Of a stretch of DNA of 64,000 nucleotides, positions 17,122 through 26,032 are shown one piece after another. Within the stretch, counting starts at the first letter, position 1. Each line of letters begins with the position of its first letter. The notes beneath the pieces were generated by a model, which did not search any database, was not told where the DNA came from, and was given only the letters and a program-made list of their open reading frames with translations. The DNA comes from DATHXC01 sp035459965 (GTDB lineage Bacteria; Pseudomonadota; Gammaproteobacteria; Burkholderiales; Methylophilaceae). The translations under genes were made by a program, and so were the position numbers. The DNA lies in NCBI GenBank assembly GCA_035459965.1, contig DATHXC010000009.1:137709-201708 (forward strand). Direction: 5' to 3'.

Positions 17122-17158
17122 ATCTTATGAAGATGCACATATATAGTTCACATAAGAT
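17122..17158. repeat. Inverted repeat around a putative -10 box
   Basis: Eight-base perfect arms (ATCTTATG 17122-17129 and CATAAGAT 17151-17158) flank a TATATA stretch in the gap before the hydrolase gene. It resembles an operator that overlaps a promoter. It is not followed by a T run, so a terminator is less likely. Confidence 0.45.
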
Positions 17159-17185
17159 TTAAAACAGTTTTATCGAGAATCCATC

Positions 17186-18052
17186 ATGGGCACAAGGCAA
17201 CAAAACATCACCAAGCATGCAGCTGCCAGGCAGGCAGGCAAGTCCTTGCCGAGCGCAGCACAAAGCCAGCTGTGGACTACATCATTCAGCCAGCCATATT
17301 CGGCAGATGACATTACGCTGCAAGTGTTTGGTAAAAACAGTAATGACGACAAGGATGCCCTGTTGCCGGTGATTGTCTATTTCCACGGCGGTTTATTTAA
17401 TTGTGGGCTGGTGGAAGATGCGCATGCTGTCGCCCAGGTGCTGGCGAGTGATGCCGTTGTCGTATGCGTGGATTACCCCTTGGCACCACAATTGCATTTC
17501 CCCAATACCGTTGAAGTCGCATTCGAGGCGGTGCAATGGGTATGGAAGCATGCACCTGATATCGGCGCTGACCGGGCCCGTATCACCGTAGCCGGTGACC
17601 AGGCTGGCGGCAACCTCGCCGCTGCGGTCGCCATGATGGCCCGCGACAGAAGCTCGCTACCCGGCTGTAACGCCCGCTTGCAAGGCCAGGTGCTGATTAA
17701 CCCATTACTTGATTCACAACAGACGACCAAGTCCATGGTGGCCGCTGAAGACTGCCCATGCCGCAAAGCCTGGGTGGATTACGTGCCACTTGCCAGCGAT
17801 GCCATGCATCCCTACGCCTCACCTGTTAATTCAATGCGTCTAGGTGGCTTGGCGCCAGCCCTCATTATTACTGGTGAACTCGAGCCATTGCGCGACGAGG
17901 CCGAACAATATGCCACCAAGCTGATAGCTGCTGGTGTGCCGGTCAAGATGCGTCGCCTGCAGGGCGTAGGTGGCAACCTGGTGGATGCTGCGCATCCCAG
18001 TTTTGGCGTTGTGACTCAGACTGTTGCCCAGTTTATTGCAGATGCTGCATGA
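17186..18052 (+). CDS. HSL-type alpha/beta-hydrolase-fold protein lacking the nucleophile
   Basis: A 288-residue protein of the hormone-sensitive-lipase type. The oxyanion motif is YFHGGLF (normally HGGGF). The nucleophile elbow reads VAGDQAGGN, where active family members have GDSAGGN, so residue 139 is glutamine in place of the catalytic serine. An aspartate (ELEPLRDEAE) and a late histidine (DAAHPSFG) remain in plausible triad positions. The reading frame is intact, so this is not a decayed gene. It may be a non-hydrolytic binding protein or use another mechanism. It lies between the GST and the RND pump genes. Confidence 0.85.
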   Translation: MGTRQQNITKHAAARQAGKSLPSAAQSQLWTTSFSQPYSADDITLQVFGKNSNDDKDALLPVIVYFHGGLFNCGLVEDAHAVAQVLASDAVVVCVDYPLAPQLHFPNTVEVAFEAVQWVWKHAPDIGADRARITVAGDQAGGNLAAAVAMMARDRSSLPGCNARLQGQVLINPLLDSQQTTKSMVAAEDCPCRKAWVDYVPLASDAMHPYASPVNSMRLGGLAPALIITGELEPLRDEAEQYATKLIAAGVPVKMRRLQGVGGNLVDAAHPSFGVVTQTVAQFIADAA

Positions 18053-18129
18053 GCCAGCTTTAAGCCAACGAATACCAGATTACTTATTAATTAATTACAA
18101 CTTTGAAAATCGTTACGAAAGGGCTCGTC

Positions 18130-19401
18130 ATGAAAAATGCCAATCCACTATTTAGCCGCAAGGCAATTGTCGTCGTCATCAGCCTGCTGGCGATTGCTGC
18201 TGCCGGTACTGTCTCCTTCAACAGCCAGGCGGCCAAGCCTCCCGTAGTGACTGCAGCGCCCGTGCCTGTGACGGTCGCTGCGGTCATCGAGAAAAAAGTC
18301 ACGGAATGGGATGATTTTTCAGGGCGTGTCGAAGCGATTGAACGGGTGCAGATACGCCCACGTGTATCCGGCACCATTGATGTCATCCATTTCCAGGAAG
18401 GGCAGATGGTGAAGAAGGGTGATTTGCTGTTCACCATAGACCCGCGTCCTTACCAGGCAGAACTGGCGCGCGCTGAAGCTGCGCTGGCAAGCACCCAGGC
18501 CGCAGTTGAGCTGTCTCGGACCGAGCTGGAGCGCACCCGTCGCCTGACAGAAGAGCGTGCCGTGGCCCAGCGTGAGCTGGATCAGCGCAATAGCGCCTAC
18601 CTTGATACCACCGCCAATGTGAAGGCTGCGCAAGCTGCCGTGATGCTGGCGCGCCTCAATTTGCAATACACAGCAATCACCGCACCTGTCAGCGGCCGTG
18701 TTTCACGCGCAGAGATCACCGTGGGCAACCTAGTCGGTGCGGGAGTGAATGCGCCGGCATTGACAACATTGGTATCGGTATCGCCTGTGTATGTTAATTT
18801 CGAAGTGGATGAGCCGACCTACATCCGTTACGCCGCCAATGGCGCCGCAGGCAACTCCGGCGTGGCACATACCCCCATCTCTATCGGTTTAGCCACTGAA
18901 GAAGGCTATCCACACCAGGGCCGTATCAAATCGTTCGATAACCAGATAGACAGCGCCTCAGGCACGATAAGGGTGCGCGCTATTTTTGATAATGCAGATG
19001 GCCTGCTTACCCCAGGAATGTATGCACGGGTGCGCACCGGAGGCTCGGCAGAACAGCTTGCCATCCTGATTAACGATAAGGCCGTGGGCACGGACCAGAA
19101 CAAGAAGTATGTGATGGTAGTGGGTGCTGATAACAAGGTGACCTATCGCGACGTGCAACTTGGGCCTATGGTTGATGGTTTGCGCGTAGTGCGTACTGGC
19201 CTGAAACCGGGTGAGCTTATTGTGGTGAATGGCTTGCAACGCGTGCGCCCGAATGACACGGTGGCACCGGATACAGTGGCGATGGACCCTAAAGCACCTG
19301 TTGAAAAAACCGTCCAGCAGCCAGAGCAGCAGCAAGGCAAGCAGACCAGCCTGAAGACGGTTGAGCTGATTGCCAGACCTCTCAAGAAAACGCTTATTTA
19401 A
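18130..19401 (+). CDS. RND efflux periplasmic adaptor (MexE-like)
   Basis: A 423-residue membrane-fusion protein. A hydrophobic N-terminal segment (about 11-27) serves as anchor or signal. It is followed by the barrel-sandwich (lipoyl) halves, a helical hairpin (AEAALASTQAAVELSRTELE) and the beta-barrel and membrane-proximal domains. I chose the ATG at 18130, preceded by AAAGGG; an in-frame TTG at 18103 would add nine residues. It links the inner-membrane pump to the outer-membrane channel encoded by the next two genes. The C-terminal tail is glutamine-rich. Confidence 0.92.
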   Translation: MKNANPLFSRKAIVVVISLLAIAAAGTVSFNSQAAKPPVVTAAPVPVTVAAVIEKKVTEWDDFSGRVEAIERVQIRPRVSGTIDVIHFQEGQMVKKGDLLFTIDPRPYQAELARAEAALASTQAAVELSRTELERTRRLTEERAVAQRELDQRNSAYLDTTANVKAAQAAVMLARLNLQYTAITAPVSGRVSRAEITVGNLVGAGVNAPALTTLVSVSPVYVNFEVDEPTYIRYAANGAAGNSGVAHTPISIGLATEEGYPHQGRIKSFDNQIDSASGTIRVRAIFDNADGLLTPGMYARVRTGGSAEQLAILINDKAVGTDQNKKYVMVVGADNKVTYRDVQLGPMVDGLRVVRTGLKPGELIVVNGLQRVRPNDTVAPDTVAMDPKAPVEKTVQQPEQQQGKQTSLKTVELIARPLKKTLI

Positions 19402-19431
19402 TCGAGTTGACTCAATTTTAGTAAACCAAAA

Positions 19432-19489
19432 ATCAGGGGTAACCCTGATGGATAGGTCTTTTGTATGCCTGCATATAGGCAAAAAGACC
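19432..19489 (+). repeat. Two tandem hairpins between pump genes
   Basis: The 111-base gap before the permease holds a 7-bp hairpin (ATCAGGG / CCCTGAT, GTAA loop, 19432-19449). A longer one follows, with outer arms GGTCTTTT 19455-19462 and AAAAGACC 19482-19489 and inner arms GCCT / AGGC. No T run follows. This looks like mRNA processing, stability or attenuation structure rather than a simple terminator. Confidence 0.55.
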
Positions 19490-19512
19490 AAAAATAAACA
19501 GGGAAGACCCCA

Positions 19513-22500
19513 ATGAATATTTCAAAATTCTTTATCGACAGGCCGATTTTTGCCGGTGTGCTGTCGGTCATCATCTTTATCGGTGGCTTGATTGCAATGC
19601 AGAACCTGCCCATTTCCGAATATCCGGAAGTAGTGCCGCCGTCTGTTATCGTGAAGGCACAATTTCCGGGTGCCAATCCGCAGACCATCGCCGAGACAGT
19701 GGCTACGCCAATAGAAGAGCAGATCAACGGTGTCGAAGGCATGCTGTATATGTCCTCACAAGCCACCTCTGATGGCTTAATGACACTAACCGTGACCTTT
19801 AAGCTGGGCACGCCGCCAGATCTCGCACAGCAATTGGTGCAGAACCGGGTAACTCAGGCGTTGCCACGCCTGCCGCAAGTAGTGCAGCGGTTGGGTGTGA
19901 CCACAGTCAAGAGTTCACCTGACCTGACCATGGTGGTGCATTTGTTATCGCCGAATAACCGTTACGACATGACCTACCTGCGCAACTATGCCGTGCTCAA
20001 CGTAAAAGACAGGCTGGCAAGGCTGGAAGGTGTAGGTCAGGTTGAGCTGTTTGGTTCCGGCGATTACTCCATGCGTATCTGGCTGGATCCACGCAAGGTG
20101 GCCGAGCGCAAGCTGGCTGCCAGTGACGTAGTCAAGGCAATTCGTGAACAGAACGTAGACGTAGCCGCCGGTGTGATCGGTGCATCGCCTGCGGCGCCTG
20201 GCGTGGATTACCAGATTTCAGTCAACGCCCGCGGTCGCCTGGATTCTGAAGAAGAGTTTGGCAATATCGTGATTCGTACCTCGGAAGATGGCGTAGTGAC
20301 GCGCCTGAAGGACGTTGCGCGTATCGAACTGGGTGCCAGTGAATATGCGCTGCGCTCCTTGCTGGATAACAAGTCTGCCGTTGCTATCCCGATTTTCCAG
20401 GCGCCGGGTTCCAATGCCCTGCAGATTTCCGAAAATGTGCGCAAGACCATGGCCGAGCTGCAAAAAGACATGCCGGAAGGGGTTGAGTACCACATCGTGT
20501 ACGACCCTACCCAGTTTGTGCGTTCGTCCATCCATGCAGTGACCGAGACATTATTAATCGCCGTTGGCCTGGTGGTACTAGTGGTGATCGTCTTCCTGCA
20601 AACATGGCGCGCTTCCATCATCCCCTTGCTGGCCGTACCGGTTTCCGTCATCGGTACTTTTGCGGTGATGCTGGGCCTCGGATTCTCCATTAACACACTC
20701 AGCCTGTTCGGGCTGGTGCTCGCCATCGGTATCGTGGTGGATGATGCCATCGTGGTGGTGGAGAACGTCGAGCGTAATATCGAAAGCGGTTTATCACCCA
20801 TAGAAGCTACGTATAAGGCCATGCGCGAGGTATCCGGCCCGATTGTGGCGATTGCACTGACCTTGTCTGCGGTATTCGTGCCACTGGCTTTCGTCAGCGG
20901 GCTTACTGGTCAGTTTTTTAAACAATTTGCGCTGACCATTGCCATCTCTACCGTAATCTCAGCCTTTAACTCGCTGACCTTGTCCCCTGCATTGGCAGCA
21001 TTGCTGCTGAAAAAGCACGGCGCCAAGAAAGATGGCTTCCAGCGCGCGATCGACGGCCTGTTTGGCTGGTTCTTCGTACGCTTCAATAATGTGTTCAATC
21101 GCGGCTCCAAAAATTATGGTTCCGGCGTGACCGGGGTGCTCAAGCATAAGTCGCTCATGCTCGCCATGTACGCATTGTTAATAGGCAGTACGCTGTTCAT
21201 CTTCCACAAAGTACCGACCGGCTTTATTCCAGGGCAGGACAAGCAATATTTAGTAAGCTTTGCCCAGTTGCCGGATGCGGCCTCGCTGGACCGTACCGAG
21301 GATGTGATCCGCAAGATGAGTGATATCGCGCTCAAGCATCCGGGTGTGGAATCTGCCGTGGCTTTCCCTGGCTTGTCGATCAACGGCTTCACCAACAGCC
21401 CGAACTCCGGCATCGTGTTTGTGACGCTTAAGCCCTTTGATCAGCGTAAATCTGCTGAGCTCAGCGGCCTGGCCATCGCCCAGCAGTTGAACAAGGACTT
21501 TTCAGGTATCCAGGATGCGTTTATCGCCATCTTCCCACCACCGCCTGTACAGGGCCTGGGGACTATTGGCGGCTTCAAGCTGCAGATACAGGACAGGGCG
21601 GCGCGGGGTAATGATGCCTTGAATGATGCGTTGCAGGCCTTTATGGCCAAGGCACAAAAAGCACCGGAACTGGCTGGCATGTTCTCCAGCTACCAGGTCA
21701 ATGTACCGCAACTGTATGCCGATGTGGACCGCACCCATGCGCAACAACTGGGAGTGGCGATTCCTGATGTATTCGAAACCTTGCAGATTTACCTGGGCTC
21801 GCTCTACGTTAACGACTTCAACAAGTTTGGCCGTACCTACCAGGTGCGCGTGCAGGCAGATGCCGAGTTCCGTGCACATGAAGAAGATGTGGGCCTGCTC
21901 AAGGCGCGTAACGACAGGGGCGAAATGGTGCCATTGTCATCCGTACTGCGCATGACCAAGAGCCACGGGCCTGACCGGGCAATGCGCTACAATGGTTTCC
22001 CCTCAGCGGACGTGAATGGCGGGGCAGCACCCGGCTATAGCACGGGTGAAGCGCAGGCCGCAGTTGAGCGCATCGCGGCAGAAACCCTGCCACGCGGTAT
22101 CGGCTTCGAATGGACTGAGCTGACCTACCAAGAGAAGATCGCTGGTAATACCTTGTTCGTGATCCTTCCGCTCTCCATGTTGCTGGTGTTCCTGGTACTG
22201 GCTGCGCAGTATGAGAGCCTGGCCTTGCCTGTCGCGGTGTTGTTGATCGTGCCTATGGGCTTGCTGGCCGCCATTACCGGTGTGTGGCTGACCAATGGCG
22301 ACAACAATATCTTTACCCAAATCAGCCTGGTGGTACTGGTGGGGCTGGCGTGCAAGAACGCGATTCTTATTGTGGAGTTTGCGCGTGAGCTGGAGCACCA
22401 GGGCCGTGGCATCTACGAGGCTGCTATTGAAGCTGCACGTTTACGCCTGCGTCCTATCCTCATGACATCCATCGCGTTTATCGCGGGTGTATTGCCGCTG

Positions 22501-22716
22501 GTGTTCTCTAGCGGGGCAGGCTCCGAAATGCGCCATGCCATGGGTGTAGCGGTGTTCTCCGGCATGATAGGGGTGACTGCGTTCGGCTTGTTCCTGACAC
22601 CGGTGTTCTATGTATTGCTGCGGACGATGGTGACGCGTAACAGCCGCAAGCATGCAGATACGCATACCGCACCGGCGCTTGCTGAGCCAACGCTAGTTGA
22701 ACCAGCAGCGCACTAA
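19513..22716 (+). CDS. RND multidrug efflux permease (MexF-like)
   Basis: A 1067-residue hydrophobe/amphiphile efflux transporter of the inner membrane. It has the typical twelve-helix, two-periplasmic-loop design starting MNISKFFIDRPIFAGVLS. The proton-relay aspartates are D410 and D411 in GIVVDDAIVVVENVERN. The sequence is closest in feel to MexF. Powered by the proton gradient, it exports toxic compounds through the adaptor and outer-membrane factor encoded on either side. The MexEF-OprN family is often controlled by LysR regulators and linked to redox or electrophile stress, which fits the SDR and GST upstream. Confidence 0.95.
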   Translation: MNISKFFIDRPIFAGVLSVIIFIGGLIAMQNLPISEYPEVVPPSVIVKAQFPGANPQTIAETVATPIEEQINGVEGMLYMSSQATSDGLMTLTVTFKLGTPPDLAQQLVQNRVTQALPRLPQVVQRLGVTTVKSSPDLTMVVHLLSPNNRYDMTYLRNYAVLNVKDRLARLEGVGQVELFGSGDYSMRIWLDPRKVAERKLAASDVVKAIREQNVDVAAGVIGASPAAPGVDYQISVNARGRLDSEEEFGNIVIRTSEDGVVTRLKDVARIELGASEYALRSLLDNKSAVAIPIFQAPGSNALQISENVRKTMAELQKDMPEGVEYHIVYDPTQFVRSSIHAVTETLLIAVGLVVLVVIVFLQTWRASIIPLLAVPVSVIGTFAVMLGLGFSINTLSLFGLVLAIGIVVDDAIVVVENVERNIESGLSPIEATYKAMREVSGPIVAIALTLSAVFVPLAFVSGLTGQFFKQFALTIAISTVISAFNSLTLSPALAALLLKKHGAKKDGFQRAIDGLFGWFFVRFNNVFNRGSKNYGSGVTGVLKHKSLMLAMYALLIGSTLFIFHKVPTGFIPGQDKQYLVSFAQLPDAASLDRTEDVIRKMSDIALKHPGVESAVAFPGLSINGFTNSPNSGIVFVTLKPFDQRKSAELSGLAIAQQLNKDFSGIQDAFIAIFPPPPVQGLGTIGGFKLQIQDRAARGNDALNDALQAFMAKAQKAPELAGMFSSYQVNVPQLYADVDRTHAQQLGVAIPDVFETLQIYLGSLYVNDFNKFGRTYQVRVQADAEFRAHEEDVGLLKARNDRGEMVPLSSVLRMTKSHGPDRAMRYNGFPSADVNGGAAPGYSTGEAQAAVERIAAETLPRGIGFEWTELTYQEKIAGNTLFVILPLSMLLVFLVLAAQYESLALPVAVLLIVPMGLLAAITGVWLTNGDNNIFTQISLVVLVGLACKNAILIVEFARELEHQGRGIYEAAIEAARLRLRPILMTSIAFIAGVLPLVFSSGAGSEMRHAMGVAVFSGMIGVTAFGLFLTPVFYVLLRTMVTRNSRKHADTHTAPALAEPTLVEPAAH

Positions 22717-22734
22717 TAGATTGAGGATAACAAC

Positions 22735-24198
22735 ATGAAGACATATACATTTCGTTTAAGCATCATGGCCGCCGCACTGGTCATGGCAGGTTGCACCATC
22801 ATTAAGCCGCCTGAGAAGGTCAGCATGGATGTCCCGGCACAGTATCGTGAATCTCAACCGATTCAGGATGGTGCCTGGAAAGTGGCCGAACCTGCCGATG
22901 AAAAAGACCGTGGCGCCTGGTGGCTGGCTTTCAATAATGCTGAGCTGACGCAATTGATCAATGAAGCCGCTGCTTCAAGCCCTAGTCTGGCAACAGCGCT
23001 GGCAAGGGTGAAAGAGTCCAGAGCGATTGCCGGCGTAGTTGATGCTGACCGCGCCTTCAAGCTCAATGGTGGTTTTGGCCCGACTCGCCTGCGTGATAGC
23101 CAGGGCAATAGCCAGCAGGAGCGCGCTAACAGCCAGACCAACACCGAATGGCGTGCGCAGCTCAATGCTTCTTATGAAGTAGACCTGTTCAATCGGCTTT
23201 CCAATAACAGCCGTGCCGCACAGCTAGATGCCCAAGGCCAGGAAGCGGCCTATCGCTCCGTGTTGCTGGCGTTGCAGGCTGATGTAGCGCAGCAATATTT
23301 TGCAATCCGTTCACTGGATTCCGAGCTGGACGTACTGCAAAAGACCATTGCATTGAGGCAGGATGCGCTCACTATCGTGCAGCATCGTTTTGATGCCGGT
23401 GATATCAGCGAGCTTGATGTGGCGCAAGCCAAGACAGAGTTATCATTTGCCCAGGCCGAGCAGGAGAGCGTGCTGCGTGCCCGTTCGCAGCGTGACCATG
23501 CACTGGCAGTATTGCTGGGCAAGGCCCCAGCGCAATTCACGCTGGCAGCCGCGCCGATACAGCAGGTGATCGTCAATGTACCGTCCGGCTTGCCTTCTGA
23601 TTTGCTGGAGCGTCGCCCGGATATTGCACAGGCACAACGCCAGCTGGCTGCAGCCAGTGCGCGGGTAGGTGTCGCCAAGGCTGCATTCTTTCCTAGCTTA
23701 TTGCTGACAGGGACTGCTGGCTATGAGTCCAATGAGCTGAAAGATCTGTTCAAATGGTCCAGCCGCAGCTGGCTATTGGGGCCGCTGGTAGGCACTGTGC
23801 TTAGCTTGCCGATACTGGATGGTGGCCGTAACAAGGCTAACCTGCAACGTGCTGATGCTAACTACGAAGGGTTGGTCGCCAATTACCGGCAACAGGTGCT
23901 GGTGGGCTTTCAGGATGTGGAAGATAACCTGAGCGCACTGCGCACGCTGGATAAACAGATCGGTTACCAGAACGAAGCCACGACCTCGTCGCAACGTGCT
24001 ACAACACTGGCCGAATCCCGTTACAAAAACGGTTCTGCCAGTTACCTGGAAGTGATTGATGCACAACGTTCCAGCTTGGCTGCGCAGCGTGCGGTCAGCC
24101 AGAGTGTCGGTCAGCGTGCGATTGCCTCCGTTGGCCTGATCCGCGCGTTGGGTGGCGGCTGGCAGGGCGATGGCAGTAAAACTGCATCTGCCAATTGA
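22735..24198 (+). CDS. RND outer-membrane efflux lipoprotein (OprN/NodT-like)
   Basis: A 487-residue outer-membrane factor of the NodT family. The signal peptide ends in a lipobox (LVMAGC, C20), so it should be lipidated. Two outer-membrane-efflux domains with long helices follow (LLERRPDIAQAQRQL is the usual mid-protein signature; SRYKNGSASYLEVIDAQRS is the second-repeat one). It completes the tripartite pump. The start lies 18 bases after the permease stop, with a GAGGA ribosome-binding site. A strong hairpin ends the operon. Confidence 0.94.
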   Translation: MKTYTFRLSIMAAALVMAGCTIIKPPEKVSMDVPAQYRESQPIQDGAWKVAEPADEKDRGAWWLAFNNAELTQLINEAAASSPSLATALARVKESRAIAGVVDADRAFKLNGGFGPTRLRDSQGNSQQERANSQTNTEWRAQLNASYEVDLFNRLSNNSRAAQLDAQGQEAAYRSVLLALQADVAQQYFAIRSLDSELDVLQKTIALRQDALTIVQHRFDAGDISELDVAQAKTELSFAQAEQESVLRARSQRDHALAVLLGKAPAQFTLAAAPIQQVIVNVPSGLPSDLLERRPDIAQAQRQLAAASARVGVAKAAFFPSLLLTGTAGYESNELKDLFKWSSRSWLLGPLVGTVLSLPILDGGRNKANLQRADANYEGLVANYRQQVLVGFQDVEDNLSALRTLDKQIGYQNEATTSSQRATTLAESRYKNGSASYLEVIDAQRSSLAAQRAVSQSVGQRAIASVGLIRALGGGWQGDGSKTASAN

Positions 24199-24205
24199 TG
24201 TGTAC

Positions 24206-24239
24206 AAGCTGCCTGGCTAGTTTGATGGCCAGGCAGCTT
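24206..24239. terminator. Terminator of the efflux operon
   Basis: Twelve-base perfect arms (AAGCTGCCTGGC / GCCAGGCAGCTT) around a ten-base loop, between convergent genes. It should end the pump operon, and possibly the DUF1993 gene from the other side. Confidence 0.85.
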
Positions 24240-24254
24240 TATACTATTGACTTA

Positions 24255-24761
24255 CTAAAAACTGCCCAGGTAGTCCATCTTGCCTATTTCCAGCCCGTTA
24301 TGACGCAGGATGTTGTAAGCCGTGGTGAGGTGGAAATAGAAGTTAGGTAGCACAAAGCTGAGCAGGTAAGGCTGTCCCAACAGGCTGGCTTCCTTGCCGC
24401 GTATTTTCAAAGTCACGGTGCGCTCTTCGCTGCCGTCAATCTGGCTGGCATCGACACTTTGTAAAAAGGCGATGGTCTTGGCGATACGCGCCTGCAAATC
24501 TGCAAAAGTGCTTTCATTATCTTCAAAGCTGGGAATCTCTATGCCAGCAAGACGCGCGACACAGCCTTTAACTGCATCAGTAGCAATCTGTACCTGGCGT
24601 GCCAGGGCAAACATATCCGGCGCTAGGCGTGAATTGACCAGAATGCCCGGATCTATCTTTTTGCTTTCTGCATAGGCTGCCGCTTTGTCCAGAATCGCCG
24701 ACAAATTGTTGAGTCCCCTGATGAAAACAGGGGTGGAGGCGTGATACATTGATAGGGACAT
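24255..24761 (-). CDS. DUF1993 family protein
   Basis: A 168-residue soluble protein of the DUF1993 family (DinB-like four-helix fold), recognised from the MSLSMYHASTPVFIRGLNNL start and the FYFHLTTAYNILRHNG C-terminal segment. Function is unknown; family members are found in many bacteria and fungi. It is convergent with the efflux operon and divergent from the catalase-like gene, with a 226-base gap that holds their promoters. Confidence 0.85.
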   Translation of the reverse strand: MSLSMYHASTPVFIRGLNNLSAILDKAAAYAESKKIDPGILVNSRLAPDMFALARQVQIATDAVKGCVARLAGIEIPSFEDNESTFADLQARIAKTIAFLQSVDASQIDGSEERTVTLKIRGKEASLLGQPYLLSFVLPNFYFHLTTAYNILRHNGLEIGKMDYLGSF

Positions 24762-24987
24762 TTTCTACTCCAAAGGAATTGTTAGAAGGATTTTTAGCCG
24801 ATTCGCCTATTCGGATTATCTGGCTAGATTATTAGAGGTAACAATATCTCGCATTGTCCTGAAATTGATGACAGTGATTGCGTTAACGGCTCATTTATTT
24901 TTGCAGCATGCACTTCTATACTGGGCTTAACACTGAATTGTATATTTTGTATTTTGCAGTATTCACTTAAATGAAAGGGAGCTCAAC

Positions 24988-26001
24988 ATGTATTCAAGAA
25001 CTAAACAATTAGCCACTCTAATCACCGCTGCATTTTTATTCAATGCCGCCAATAGTTATGCTGAAGAAACCGCTGAGGCCGACAAGCCAGTCACTGAACA
25101 GCTGGTGAATATCCTCACCAAACTTGCTGGCGGTCCATACAAAGGTTTTCGGGCCAATCATGCCAAGGGCATCATGGTGACAGGTAGCTTCACACCCGCC
25201 GCCAGTGCGGCCAGCCTGAGCAAGGCGCCACATCTGCAGAAAGCCACGACACCAGTGACCGTACGTTTTTCGGATGCCTCCGGTGTGCCGAATATTCCCG
25301 ATGCCAACGGCAATGGGTTCCCTAAGGGTATTGCGATCCGCTTCCAGCTGCCAGACGGTGGCTATACTGATATCGTGAGCATTTCGATAAATGGTTTCCC
25401 GGCTGCAACACCCGAGGACTTCCTGGGTTTGCTTAACGCAGTTGCCGCTAGTGGCCCGGATGCACCCAAACCTTCACCAGTTGAGCAGTTCCTAGGTTCG
25501 CATCCGGCTGCCCTCAAGTTTGTCACCACACCAAAACCAGCGCCTGTCAGCTTTGGTACGCAGTCTTTTTTTGGTGTGAATGCATTCAACTTCACCAATG
25601 CCAAAGGTGAAAGCCGTTATGGCCGCTACCAGATCATCCCCTTGGCTGGTCAGCAATCACTGACAGCAGAAGATGCCGCAAAAGCGGCACCTAACTATTT
25701 GATGGATGAGCTGCCAGCCCGCCTCAAGACAGCTGAAGTGAAATATCGCATATCGGTACAATTGGCTGAAAAGGGCGATGAGGTCAATGACGGCACTGCC
25801 GTCTGGCCAGATAACCGTTCGCAGATCGAGCTGGGAATATTGACGATAAAAGCGGTAGTGCCTGATAGCCAGCAAGTGGAAAAAACCGTGATGTTCAGTC
25901 CACTTAACCTGTCAGACGGTATAGCTCCTTCAGCAGATCCTATCCTGCTGGCAAGACCTTCTGCATATGCAGTGAGCTATGGCCGCCGCCTCAGCAATTA
26001 A
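24988..26001 (+). CDS. Exported catalase-family peroxidase (SrpA-like)
   Basis: A 337-residue haem protein of the small catalase-related family. A signal peptide (about 1-25, ending NSYA) sends it to the periplasm. The distal histidine is in FRANHAKGIMVTGSF. The late RPSAYAVSYGRR holds the proximal tyrosine region. It is much shorter than KatA and lacks its C-terminal domains. Such proteins act as peroxidases with weak or no catalase activity. It gives the cell a second, extracytoplasmic defence against peroxides. AAGGGAG precedes the ATG. Confidence 0.88.
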   Translation: MYSRTKQLATLITAAFLFNAANSYAEETAEADKPVTEQLVNILTKLAGGPYKGFRANHAKGIMVTGSFTPAASAASLSKAPHLQKATTPVTVRFSDASGVPNIPDANGNGFPKGIAIRFQLPDGGYTDIVSISINGFPAATPEDFLGLLNAVAASGPDAPKPSPVEQFLGSHPAALKFVTTPKPAPVSFGTQSFFGVNAFNFTNAKGESRYGRYQIIPLAGQQSLTAEDAAKAAPNYLMDELPARLKTAEVKYRISVQLAEKGDEVNDGTAVWPDNRSQIELGILTIKAVVPDSQQVEKTVMFSPLNLSDGIAPSADPILLARPSAYAVSYGRRLSN

Positions 26002-26032
26002 TGCATTAATCAAAATGAAAGTGTAGTGCACC

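Noticed and set aside
20208..20822. A 204-codon frame antisense to the RND permease.
   Set aside because: Serine/threonine/methionine-rich shadow of a highly conserved gene.
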